Below are positions 8,803-17,216 of a DNA stretch of 64,000 nucleotides, piece after piece; within the stretch, counting starts at the first letter, position 1, and each line of letters begins with the position of its first letter. This stretch comes from an uncultured Thalassolituus sp. (GTDB lineage Bacteria; Pseudomonadota; Gammaproteobacteria; Pseudomonadales; Oceanobacteraceae), in the NCBI RefSeq assembly GCF_950066645.1, contig NZ_CATMFB010000012.1:1-64000 (forward strand). Direction: 5' to 3'. A program made the translations under genes and the position numbers. The notes under the pieces are model-generated. The model made no database searches and was not told where the DNA came from. It saw nothing but the letters and a program-made list of their open reading frames with translations.

Positions 8803-9708
8803 ATGGCACTGATAGAACAAACACTGCAGACAACCGACCCAACACGTAAACTTCAGATCCGGTTGTTTAACAAACATGAAAGCAAGCAGGTCGTTGTGAT
8901 TGCCGGCGCAATGGGCGTTCCACAAGCCTGCTACGAAAAGTTCGCGCTCTGGCTGAATGAACAGGGAATGTCTGCCATCACCTTTGATTACTACGGTATG
9001 GGCGCATCTGTTGATAAGCCTCTGAAGCAGATCAAAACGAATATGCTGCAATGGGGCGAATACGACTGCGAAGCCATCATCCGTTTTGTTCGTGCTAATT
9101 ACCCAGACCAGACGTTCTACTGGGTCGGCCACAGTGTTGGCGGCCAGCTACTCGGAATGACACCATCGACCAACTTGATAGATAAAGCGATCACCATGGC
9201 CAGTGGCAGCGGTTACTGGCGCCATAACTCTCCGGCAACCAAACGTTTCGTCTGGGCCCTGTGGTACGGCATCGCCCCCCTGGCGGTGACATTGAAGGGA
9301 TACTTTCCAGGCGATCGCCTGAACATGGTGGGCGACCTGCCCGCGAATGCGATGCGCCAGTGGTGGCGCTGGTGCAAAAACAAAGACTATGCCGTCGGGT
9401 ACGAAGGCCAATGGCTGCGTGATCAGTTTGCCTCGGTGAGCATTCCTATCACTTCTATCTCGTTCAGCGACGATGAAATGATGTCGGCCCGCAATATCGA
9501 AAACCTGCATTCATTCTTCACCAGCAGTGAACGCAAGATGATTCGTATTAACCCGAAAGACATCGGCGAAAAGCGCATCGGCCACCTGAACTGGTTCAGA
9601 GATAAATTCCGCGACAGTTTATGGGAGTCGCAGATACTGCCGCAGCTTAAAAACAACACCATGACTCATAAGACTCAACCTGCGAGCAGCCAGAAAATTT
9701 GTCTCTGA
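8803..9708 (+). CDS. Alpha/beta hydrolase (serine esterase/lipase-like)
   Basis: This 301-residue protein has the alpha/beta-hydrolase fold. The oxyanion strand region is VVVIAGAMGVPQACYEKFA, and the nucleophile elbow GHSVGG lies near residue 109. A late histidine (RIGHLNWF) could complete the triad. No signal peptide is seen, so it is probably cytoplasmic. It follows the TetR gene by 20 bases and is likely co-transcribed. The tail after about residue 285 (MTHKTQPASS) looks like extra, weakly conserved sequence. The substrate is unknown. Confidence 0.8.
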   Translation: MALIEQTLQTTDPTRKLQIRLFNKHESKQVVVIAGAMGVPQACYEKFALWLNEQGMSAITFDYYGMGASVDKPLKQIKTNMLQWGEYDCEAIIRFVRANYPDQTFYWVGHSVGGQLLGMTPSTNLIDKAITMASGSGYWRHNSPATKRFVWALWYGIAPLAVTLKGYFPGDRLNMVGDLPANAMRQWWRWCKNKDYAVGYEGQWLRDQFASVSIPITSISFSDDEMMSARNIENLHSFFTSSERKMIRINPKDIGEKRIGHLNWFRDKFRDSLWESQILPQLKNNTMTHKTQPASSQKICL

Positions 9709-9772
9709 TGGTCACAGGCCTGCGCTCCGGAATGTCGTACAGTCGCTATCTGATGCAATCAAGGAAAGGATC

Positions 9773-11251
9773 ATGTCAGAGCTGCGCATATTTGTTGTCT
9801 TCTGTTTGCTGCTGTCCGGGTGTGGAGGAGAATCGGAATCATCCCCTGGCCCACTCATAGGTGATGATGAGGAAGCTCCGCCAACAGCCATTGCCGATGG
9901 CGGAGAACAGGTTGAAGACGACCCAATCACGGAAACGACGATTCGTCTGAGCGATCATCTCGGCAGCCTGTATCAGGCGTTTGACTGGTCGGGTCCCATA
10001 CGGGATCCAATGCGTGATGAACTTGAAATTCAGAATGCTGCGACCTTCGTTGCTATGACGGAAGCGGAAAAACAGACACTGAGCCAACTCTCATCCGAGC
10101 GCGACATCATCGCTCAAATCGGCGGAATGGGATCCGCCAAACTTGCTCCTGACGCGACACAGGCGAGCGATCAGTTTTCAGACTACATGGACAGTATCAT
10201 TGCAGACCACGGAACACAGTGGCGGGCCGCGGTGCGGGAGAGGGCCACTGAAGTCATCGCGTCTCTGGGAGAAGAAAGCCAGTTTTTCTGGCAAGTAGGT
10301 AACGAAGTAAATGCTTCCAGCTACACCCGTAATGCCGTTTATTACTTTGATGGCGATACCAATGGGCTGAGTGATTCAGAATTTGCTATGCAGACGTACG
10401 TTGAGTACTTTCTCGCGCCAACAGTTCAGGCATTCCAGGAAGCAGAAAACGCCACCGGTGATAGGGTAAACGTCGCGCTGGGATCTGTATCCGCTTTTTC
10501 CGCCCCCTCTTCACAGGCGTTTCTTGATGACCTGCTTACGTACGAAATTGAGGGGACGTATGCACCGGACCTCGCCGGGAAGCAGGTGCACGAAATCATC
10601 GATCTGATCACCATTCATTACCTCGCACACGCTTACGATGCCAACACGCCTGATCACTGGAAATCAACGCTCGAAGGGCTTTATGATCGTTGGGTACACT
10701 CAAACATCCTCGGAGTCTGGACCACAGAAGAAGTGGGGATCAACCTTGCCTCCGGGGGACTGGGGGCAGGCGCTGCTCTCGCAATCGCAGGTCGCTACCT
10801 GGAATGGATCGCCGACCGGCAGCTCTCTCCACAGCAGTCACGCTGGTTTTACTACGGCACTCAGGCAGGCAATGAAGATCACAGAATCAGTGACGCAATG
10901 GCGAGCCTCTATAGCCTCACCGGAGGCCGGGACATCATATATCAAGGAACTCTGACACCGGACGACACGACGGAAGTACGCAGCTTTGCCATCACCACAG
11001 ACAGTGGCGCAGAGGTGTTTGTACTGGCGTCCGTATTTTCCGAAAACAGCCAGACCCTGACACACCTCGAATTGCCTCAGGATATACAGGACCAGTTCGC
11101 CCACCGGGAGGTCGTCGGCGCCACTCTGTATGCCAGAGATTTAACGACGCCTATCGGTGTCACTGTGAGCAATAACAGCGATGAACTGCTCCTCAATCTC
11201 AGTGACATTCAGGTGGCGCGCCTCGAAACAGTTCTGATTCATTTGCGCTGA
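9773..11251 (+). CDS. Lipoprotein resembling a clan A glycoside hydrolase
   Basis: This 492-residue protein starts with a lipoprotein signal (hydrophobic stretch then LLSGC) after a strong AAGGAAAGG ribosome site, so it should be anchored to a membrane through Cys17 or Cys18. A Ser/Glu/Asp-rich linker follows. The body contains WQVGNEVN near residue 178, the Asn-Glu pair typical of the acid/base of clan GH-A barrels. About 150 residues later comes WTTEEVG, a candidate nucleophile strand. A small beta-rich domain ends the protein. No exact family could be named, so a glycosidase role is an inference. It overlaps the convergent small membrane gene by 13 bases. Confidence 0.6.
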   Translation: MSELRIFVVFCLLLSGCGGESESSPGPLIGDDEEAPPTAIADGGEQVEDDPITETTIRLSDHLGSLYQAFDWSGPIRDPMRDELEIQNAATFVAMTEAEKQTLSQLSSERDIIAQIGGMGSAKLAPDATQASDQFSDYMDSIIADHGTQWRAAVRERATEVIASLGEESQFFWQVGNEVNASSYTRNAVYYFDGDTNGLSDSEFAMQTYVEYFLAPTVQAFQEAENATGDRVNVALGSVSAFSAPSSQAFLDDLLTYEIEGTYAPDLAGKQVHEIIDLITIHYLAHAYDANTPDHWKSTLEGLYDRWVHSNILGVWTTEEVGINLASGGLGAGAALAIAGRYLEWIADRQLSPQQSRWFYYGTQAGNEDHRISDAMASLYSLTGGRDIIYQGTLTPDDTTEVRSFAITTDSGAEVFVLASVFSENSQTLTHLELPQDIQDQFAHREVVGATLYARDLTTPIGVTVSNNSDELLLNLSDIQVARLETVLIHLR

Positions 11252-11613
11252 GGGACATACGAGCTCATTCGCCAGATAAGGTATATACCGGTTATCGCAA
11301 AGTTGGCGATTACTCCAGCCCAGTGACTACAGGCACCAGGGTTACCAACAAGCGCGACCAGGTGATTCATACCAAAAAGGAATGACATGAAAGCAAGGCC
11401 GGGGAGTACGGGCGACAGAGTTACACCTACTCGTATTAATGCTACCAGAACGGAAATTATCCCTATGTTCCAAATGGCGAGCTCAGACTGCCATCCGGAA
11501 TTGTAGTCCCAGGTAGAATAGCTTGCGAACGGTTCCGGAAATATGAGCTGAATGCACGCTGAGCCTATAAATCCACACATCCATAAATAAACAATAATAT
11601 TTTCAGCTTTCAC
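11239..11613 (-). CDS. Small four-helix membrane protein of unknown function
   Basis: This 124-residue hydrophobic protein has about four predicted membrane helices, for example around residues 5-25, 45-65, 70-90 and 98-116. No catalytic motif is recognised. Its start overlaps the stop of the upstream alpha/beta hydrolase by 11 bases, so the two are probably translated together. Its end overlaps the convergent lipoprotein gene by 13 bases. The function is unknown. Confidence 0.65.
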   Translation of the reverse strand: MKAENIIVYLWMCGFIGSACIQLIFPEPFASYSTWDYNSGWQSELAIWNIGIISVLVALIRVGVTLSPVLPGLAFMSFLFGMNHLVALVGNPGACSHWAGVIANFAITGIYLIWRMSSYVPQRK

Positions 11614-12550
11614 ATTCGCTCCTGATAAATTTAAGTATGGTTGTTTTCATAACTGAGAGGCCCTCTTCTTCTATTGGGTAATGACCACATTCCGGCAGAA
11701 TGACCCGGAACTTCCGTCCCGGAATCCCAGCAAAGAAATGATCACTTAATGCAACGGGCGTCCACACGTCTTCTGCAGGGTGAATCAGAAGAACAGGGGC
11801 ATCGCCTGATAACGACGAAGGCGGCTGTAAGCGAAAAATAGAGTCAAGGAATGACAATGGGAGGCAGCGGCCACCACCGAGTTTATCCTTGCTCACCATC
11901 AGAGAAAGATCCGGATTATTGGCGATAGCTTTCATTTTACCGAACCACTTTATCGGCAGTTTTATCCGCTGCGCTACACAGCCTGGAATCAGGCGAGAGA
12001 GGGGCCATAGATATCGGGCAATCCATGGCGACCTTACGAACGCTTCACGGACGTCATGCATTTCAGGATTACATAAGGTTGTCGCAATAACTCCGCGGAC
12101 ATCAGGGTTATTTCGCGAAACGGCGTATGCCACCATGCCTCCGAGGCTGGCGCCCATCACAAAAACCGGCGCTTCACTTAGCTCTGCTTCACGTTTTATC
12201 AGGTCGATGACAAGCGCAACCCATCGACGGTAATCGATATCATCGACATCTGCCCGCGTCAGGCCAAACCCGGGCAGATCAGGGACCACGACTTCATGAC
12301 CTTCTTCACACAAGGATTGCGCATACGGTGCAAGTAAGCGGCTGTAACCTCCCCCACCATGAAGCAGGATCGCTTTTACTGGACTCTGAACATCGTTAGT
12401 AGGCACATAGCGGTCCAGATGAATATCTGATCTCCCCCAGCGCCACCATTCTTCCTGAATCTTTTCAGCGTCCATGCGCCTCAAAGCTTCCGGAAAATAC
12501 TTCAGATAGTTTTTCCAATATGAATGATTGCGGTAAGTTAGTTCTTTCAC
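11603..12550 (-). CDS. Alpha/beta hydrolase
   Basis: This protein of about 315 residues has an alpha/beta-hydrolase fold. HGGGGYSR is the oxyanion region, GASLGG the nucleophile elbow (serine), PAEDVWTP a candidate acid and CGHYP the histidine. The frame is open to an ATG at 12577, but a GAGGGGA ribosome site stands about seven bases before the GTG at 12550, which is preferred here. It is divergent from a TetR gene 77 bases away and overlaps a small membrane gene downstream. The substrate is unknown. Confidence 0.8.
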   Translation of the reverse strand: MKELTYRNHSYWKNYLKYFPEALRRMDAEKIQEEWWRWGRSDIHLDRYVPTNDVQSPVKAILLHGGGGYSRLLAPYAQSLCEEGHEVVVPDLPGFGLTRADVDDIDYRRWVALVIDLIKREAELSEAPVFVMGASLGGMVAYAVSRNNPDVRGVIATTLCNPEMHDVREAFVRSPWIARYLWPLSRLIPGCVAQRIKLPIKWFGKMKAIANNPDLSLMVSKDKLGGGRCLPLSFLDSIFRLQPPSSLSGDAPVLLIHPAEDVWTPVALSDHFFAGIPGRKFRVILPECGHYPIEEEGLSVMKTTILKFIRSECES

Positions 12551-12627
12551 GTTCGTTCCCCTCAAAGTGGAGAACATATTAACGTCCGCCCCGGAAGCGG
12601 TTTACTCGCATTTTATGGAAGATCCAG

Positions 12628-13260
12628 ATGACCGGAAGCACACACTCAAAGCCCCGCCGACGCCCATCTCAAGCGCGCTCACAGGACACAGTAAATTGCA
12701 TCCTGGAAGCTACTGCTCACATTCTGAGAAGCGAAGGTTTCAGAAAAGCCACCACCAACCACATTGCAGAACGCGCTGGAGTCAGCATTGGCAGCCTGTA
12801 TCAGTATTTTCCCAACAAGCAGGCTCTGCTTCGGGCACTGACGGAAAAGCATCTTAGTGAAATGCAGCAGCAGATTGCCGTTCGACTGAGTGATAGCCTT
12901 TCTATGCCCGTACCCGAAGCCATCGCCAGCATGGTGGACGTCATGCTGGACGCACATGCACTGGACCCAGCCCTGCATGCGGTGCTGACGGAGCATGCAT
13001 CGCAGATACTCCCCAGAGAAGAACAGAATCGACTTGAAAACCTGTATACCGACTTGGTGCTGGGCTATCTGAATCAGCGCTCAGCAGAGATCTGCTGTGA
13101 TGACCTGAAACTGGCCAGCTTTATACTCGTACACTCACTCGAAACGCTGACTCACAGAGCCATTGCATCAACCGATCCACAACAAAATGAGTGGATATCG
13201 AACGCCTCACTTCGCAGACACCTCATCAGATTGTTCACAAACTACCTCTCAGGCCAGTGA
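12628..13260 (+). CDS. TetR/AcrR-family regulator
   Basis: This 210-residue protein has an N-terminal TetR domain at about residues 18-65, with the helix-turn-helix TTNHIAERAGVSIGSLYQYF. The C-terminal ligand domain is of the AcrR type. The basic N-terminus (KPRRRPSQARS) is typical of regulators that control alpha/beta hydrolases. It is divergent from the hydrolase at 11603-12550 and probably represses it. The intergenic region has a weak inverted repeat (GTTCTCC / GGGGAAC) that could be the operator. Confidence 0.87.
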   Translation: MTGSTHSKPRRRPSQARSQDTVNCILEATAHILRSEGFRKATTNHIAERAGVSIGSLYQYFPNKQALLRALTEKHLSEMQQQIAVRLSDSLSMPVPEAIASMVDVMLDAHALDPALHAVLTEHASQILPREEQNRLENLYTDLVLGYLNQRSAEICCDDLKLASFILVHSLETLTHRAIASTDPQQNEWISNASLRRHLIRLFTNYLSGQ

Positions 13261-13305
13261 GACCGGGCACTTAGTGAGGCCTGTCCGCTGTCGTTCCAAA
13301 GGGGG

Positions 13306-13311
13306 TATAAT
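13306..13311 (+). promoter_or_regulatory. Promoter -10 element upstream of dapC
   Basis: A consensus TATAAT lies 36 bases before the dapC start, after a GGGGG tract and before GCGCGC. No clear -35 is seen at the usual spacing. Confidence 0.5.
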
Positions 13312-13347
13312 GCGCGCTCTCTGAATAACAGGTACTCCGGACGCGGC

Positions 13348-14541
13348 ATGAACCCAAATCTGAGCAAACTCCAGCCCTACCCCTTTGAAAAACTGGCTAA
13401 ACTGAAAGGCGCAGTCACCCCACCGGCAGATCTTGAGCATATTGCCTTGTCGATTGGTGAGCCCAAACACCCCGCGCCTGAGTTTGTACTCAATACCCTG
13501 CGCACCGAGCTTCAGCGCGTCGAAAACTACCCAACGACAAAGGGTCTGCCTGAGCTGAACTCAACGATCGCCAGCTGGCTGGAGCGTCGCTTCTCGCTGG
13601 AGCACGTGGATCCGGTATCTCAGGTCATCCCCGTCAACGGCACCCGCGAAGCTATATTCGCGTTCACCCAGGCAGCCGTTAACCGTAGCGAGTACCGCCC
13701 ATTGGTTGTTTCTCCGAATCCCTTCTATCAGATCTACGAAGGAGCTGCCTACCTGTCCGGCGCTGAACCCCACTTTCTTCCTTGTCTCGAAGAGAATGGC
13801 TTTAACCCCGACTTTGATGCCGTGCCCACCGATGTCTGGCAACGCTGTCAGTTGCTGTTTGTCTGCACACCAGGCAACCCAACGGGCTCGACTCTGAAGC
13901 TGGATGATTTCAAAAAACTGATTGAGCTGGCCGACGAGCATGACTTTATCCTTGCCAGCGATGAATGCTATTCAGAAATTTATGTGGATGGCGCAGATGC
14001 ACCGATGGGCCTGCTGGAAGCTTGCGAACAGCTCGGCCGCCATGATTATAAGCGCTGCGTCGTTTTCCACTCGTTGTCGAAACGCTCGAACCTGCCAGGT
14101 CTGCGCTCCGGGTTTATAGCGGGGGATGCAGATCTGCTGAAGCCCTTCCTCCTGTACCGTACCTATCATGGCTGTGCTATGCCGGTTCACACCCAACTGG
14201 CGAGCATCACTGCCTGGAACGATGAAGAACATGTCATCGCTAACCGCGTTGAGTACACCCAGAAATTCCGCTCCGTACTGGAAATCCTCAGCCCTGTACT
14301 GGATGTAAAACAGACTGAAGCCAGCTTCTACCTGTGGCCGCGAACACCAATCAACGAAGAAACGTTTGCACAACAACTGTTTGCGCAGCAGAACGTGACT
14401 GTATTACCGGGCTCATACCTGTCCCGGACGGTTGACGGTATTAATCCGGGCGCTGATCGCATCCGGATGGCTCTGGTTGCAGAAACATCCGAGTGCATCG
14501 AGGCCGCCCGCCGTATCCGCTCATTCATCGAAACGCTGTAA
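13348..14541 (+). CDS. dapC: Succinyldiaminopimelate aminotransferase
   Basis: This 397-residue fold-type I PLP aminotransferase fits the proteobacterial DapC group. That enzyme makes N-succinyl-LL-diaminopimelate from succinyl-amino-ketopimelate and glutamate in lysine and peptidoglycan synthesis. Visible motifs include the N-terminal PYPFEKLAKLKG block, CTPGNPTG in the PLP pocket, SDECYSEIY, and SLSKRSNLPGLRSGF with the PLP lysine. The arginine that binds substrate carboxylate lies in RIRMALV. It is followed within nine bases by sufE, so the two may be co-transcribed. DapC is also called ArgD-like in some genomes; this sequence is not the ArgD type. Confidence 0.9.
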   Translation: MNPNLSKLQPYPFEKLAKLKGAVTPPADLEHIALSIGEPKHPAPEFVLNTLRTELQRVENYPTTKGLPELNSTIASWLERRFSLEHVDPVSQVIPVNGTREAIFAFTQAAVNRSEYRPLVVSPNPFYQIYEGAAYLSGAEPHFLPCLEENGFNPDFDAVPTDVWQRCQLLFVCTPGNPTGSTLKLDDFKKLIELADEHDFILASDECYSEIYVDGADAPMGLLEACEQLGRHDYKRCVVFHSLSKRSNLPGLRSGFIAGDADLLKPFLLYRTYHGCAMPVHTQLASITAWNDEEHVIANRVEYTQKFRSVLEILSPVLDVKQTEASFYLWPRTPINEETFAQQLFAQQNVTVLPGSYLSRTVDGINPGADRIRMALVAETSECIEAARRIRSFIETL

Positions 14542-14550
14542 GGAGCCAAC

Positions 14551-14988
14551 ATGTCCTTCGAAAGTCCTTTTGGTAAAAGCATTACCAGCGAAGATATCGT
14601 AGATACCCTCAGCTTCTTCGACGACTGGGAAGAGAGATACAAATACATCATCGATCTTGGCAAAGAATTACCAGCAATGGATGACGCCAAAAAGACGGAT
14701 GACTACCTGCTACGCGGTTGTCAGAGTCAGGTCTGGATCGACTCATCAGCAGAGAACGGAGCACTGGTGTTTGAAGCTGATTCGGATGCCCACATTGTGC
14801 GGGGACTGCTCGGCATGGTGTTAGCGGCCTTTAACTATAAGACTCCTGCCGAGATTATTGCCTTTGATGTCGACGAATATTTCTCTCAGGTTGATCTCGT
14901 CAAGCACCTTAGTCCGACGCGGGGCAATGGCTTACGGGCGATGGTACAGAAGATTAAAGATACTGCGGCAGCGGCCTCTCACGAGTGA
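14551..14988 (+). CDS. sufE: SufE-family sulfur acceptor protein
   Basis: This 145-residue protein receives sulfane sulfur from a cysteine desulfurase (SufS or CsdA) and stimulates it. The acceptor cysteine lies in LLRGCQSQVW. The rest matches the compact SufE/CsdE fold, including DDAKKTDDYL and the C-terminal HLSPTRGNGLRAMV. An AAGGAG ribosome site precedes the start. No suf or csd desulfurase gene is adjacent, so SufE versus CsdE cannot be settled. The stop overlaps the GTG start of creB by three bases. Confidence 0.92.
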   Translation: MSFESPFGKSITSEDIVDTLSFFDDWEERYKYIIDLGKELPAMDDAKKTDDYLLRGCQSQVWIDSSAENGALVFEADSDAHIVRGLLGMVLAAFNYKTPAEIIAFDVDEYFSQVDLVKHLSPTRGNGLRAMVQKIKDTAAAASHE

Positions 14989-15709
14989 GTACAGAACTGG
15001 TGAAGGGTTACCACTCGAAACTCCAGATTCTGATCGTCGAAGATGAGGCTTCGATCGCGGAAAGCCTTGAGTTTGTACTCCAGAACGAGGGGTTTTCTAC
15101 CCACTGGGTTAACCTGGCAGAAGCCGCACTAAAATATCTTCTCCAACATCCGGTAGCGCTTGTAATTTTAGATATTGGCTGCCAGACATCAGTGGGCTTG
15201 AGGCTCTGAAACAGCTGCGCAAGACCTCAGATGTTCCGGTAATTTTCCTGACTGCCAGATCCGATGAAATAGACCGAATCGTCGGTCTGGAAGTTGGGGC
15301 AGACGACTATGTAGTTAAGCCTTTCAGTCCTCGTGAAGTTGCCGCAAGAGTTAAGACAATCCTGAAGCGTGTCACTATCGCCCCGCCAACTCTGACGGAT
15401 GACACTGAAGCTAAGGCGAAATTCGAGATCAATGATGCCAATAAAAGCATCTCTTTCTGTCAGCAGACAGTCCCGCTCACCCGCTCCGAATATGAAATAC
15501 TGCATACGTTGCTCGCTCATCCGGGCAGAGTGTTTAGCCGGCAAAAGCTACTCAACACGCTCAATATTCCTTGCGACGTAAACTACGAGAGAAGTATCGA
15601 CACTCACATTAAAGAGATTCGCTCGAAACTACGAACCATTAATCCTGAGCTGTCGCCGATCAAAACCCAACGGGGTTTTGGATACATGTATCAGGAAAGC
15701 GAGAGATGA
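14985..15709 (+). pseudogene. creB: CreB response regulator, interrupted by a one-base frameshift
   Basis: The first frame (GTG at 14985 to 15209) encodes the start of an OmpR-type receiver domain with the acidic pair VEDEAS and the strand ending VILDIG, where the phosphorylated aspartate sits. At 15177-15181 (GGCTGCC) the frame breaks. Supplying one base restores LPDISGLEALKQLR, then FLTAR, VGADDYVVKPFS and a complete winged-helix DNA-binding domain to 15709. The repaired product would be about 241 residues, normal for CreB. The rest of the gene is undamaged and creC and creD are intact, so this is either a sequencing error or a very recent mutation. The stop overlaps the creC start. Confidence 0.85.
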
Positions 15710-17133
15710 AATCTCTGACATCGCGCATCTTTGCTTGCTATGTCGTCTTTATCATTGTCTGTGGGTATTTTGTGCTACATACCATACAGAAAGAAATCGA
15801 ACCAGGAGTCCGTCAGTCGACGGAAGAAACTCTCGTAGATACCGCAAACCTCCTGGCTGAATTTCTGAAAGAGCCAGTCAGCAACGGTAGTATCGCCTCT
15901 GAGCAGTTAACCGCCCTTCTCAAGAAATACGGAATGAGACAACCCGGAGCATCCATCTGGGGCGTCGCGAAATCACAGGTCAACCATCGTATTTATGTCA
16001 CTGACGCGCATGGCATCGTCTTGCTCGATTCAGCAAACACGGCAGTCGGGGAAGACTACTCTCAGTGGAATGACGTTTATTTAACGCTTCAGGGGAAGTA
16101 CGGAGCTAGATCTACGCGGGATAATCCTGATGACGATACGTCCAGCGTGATGTATGTAGGCGCACCAATTAAAGATGACGATAAAATCATAGGTGTCGTC
16201 AGTGTAGGAAAGCCAACCCGCACACTACAGCCATATATCGATAAAGCAGAGAAACGTCTGATGACCACAGGCGTATTCATTATTGCGCTTGGAATAACAT
16301 TTGGCTGGGTGTTTTCACTCTGGCTTAGCAAAGAACTCAAAAGGCTGACCTCATACGCTCATCAGGTTGCCAGTGGTCAGAAAGTATCTCTGGCGGCCTC
16401 TAAAGTGCATAGCAACGAACTTAGAAAACTCGCAGGTGCTCTTGAGTCAATGAGAATAGAGCTCGATGGCAAAGCCTATATCGAGCGCTACATACAAACA
16501 CTGACCCATGAACTGAAAAGTCCCCTGGCAGGTATTCACGCAGCATCTGAACTCTTGCAGGAGCCCATGCCACGTGAGAAGCAGATAAAATTTATCAGAA
16601 ACATTAACAGCGAAACGATCAGGCTCGAACATCTGATCGGAAAGCTGCTCAGGTTATCTCAGCTTGAGCAGCAGCAACATCTGGAAAATGCGAAGGACGT
16701 TCTTATCAACGATGTAGCAGATCGTCTGATACGTAGCTATTCATCGCGTACCACGCTGGGAAACATCAGCATAAAGAAAGCCTACATGGGTGATCTTTAT
16801 GTGAAAGGAGAAGAATTTCTTCTGGAACAGTGCCTGAGTAACCTGCTGGATAATGCCATCGAGTTTACCCCTCCATACCGGAAAATAGTGGTAACTATCA
16901 ATCCTGACAGAAAGTGTGTAACTGTATTCAACGAAGGTGAGAACATCCCCGACTATGCACTTAAACGTCTTACCGAGCGTTTTTACTCACTGCCACGCCC
17001 CGGCACAAGCAAAAAAAGTACAGGGTTAGGTCTCAATTTTGTCGCTGAAATTATGGCGCTGCATAGGGGGGATGTGACCGTAGAGAACACCAGTGAGGGG
17101 GTAATCGCGACACTTAGATTTCACCTGACATAA
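15706..17133 (+). CDS. creC: CreC sensor histidine kinase
   Basis: This 475-residue membrane kinase matches the 474-residue E. coli CreC. It has a membrane helix at residues 6-26, a periplasmic sensor region of about 150 residues, a second helix near 183-205 and a HAMP segment. The HisKA box is HELKSPLAG with His268. The ATPase domain has NLLDNAIEF and STGLGLNFV. It should phosphorylate CreB. Its start overlaps the creB stop (ATGA-type coupling), and creD follows after a gap with a candidate control site. Confidence 0.92.
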   Translation: MKSLTSRIFACYVVFIIVCGYFVLHTIQKEIEPGVRQSTEETLVDTANLLAEFLKEPVSNGSIASEQLTALLKKYGMRQPGASIWGVAKSQVNHRIYVTDAHGIVLLDSANTAVGEDYSQWNDVYLTLQGKYGARSTRDNPDDDTSSVMYVGAPIKDDDKIIGVVSVGKPTRTLQPYIDKAEKRLMTTGVFIIALGITFGWVFSLWLSKELKRLTSYAHQVASGQKVSLAASKVHSNELRKLAGALESMRIELDGKAYIERYIQTLTHELKSPLAGIHAASELLQEPMPREKQIKFIRNINSETIRLEHLIGKLLRLSQLEQQQHLENAKDVLINDVADRLIRSYSSRTTLGNISIKKAYMGDLYVKGEEFLLEQCLSNLLDNAIEFTPPYRKIVVTINPDRKCVTVFNEGENIPDYALKRLTERFYSLPRPGTSKKSTGLGLNFVAEIMALHRGDVTVENTSEGVIATLRFHLT

Positions 17134-17145
17134 GCTCATTAATTC

Positions 17146-17172
17146 TCCACACAACCCTCATATAAACCTCAC
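17146..17172 (+). promoter_or_regulatory. Candidate CreB-binding direct repeats before creD
   Basis: Three five-base units (TCCAC at 17146, CTCAT at 17157, CTCAC at 17168) recur at exactly 11-base spacing. The known enterobacterial cre-tag is TTCAC-N6-TTCAC, which has the same geometry. They lie 45-70 bases before the creD start, between creC and creD, the expected place for an activator site. The sequence match is partial. Confidence 0.5.
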
Positions 17173-17216
17173 GTTCTACTGGCACTATCCTCTTAACAAT
17201 GAAAGAGGAGAACTCC

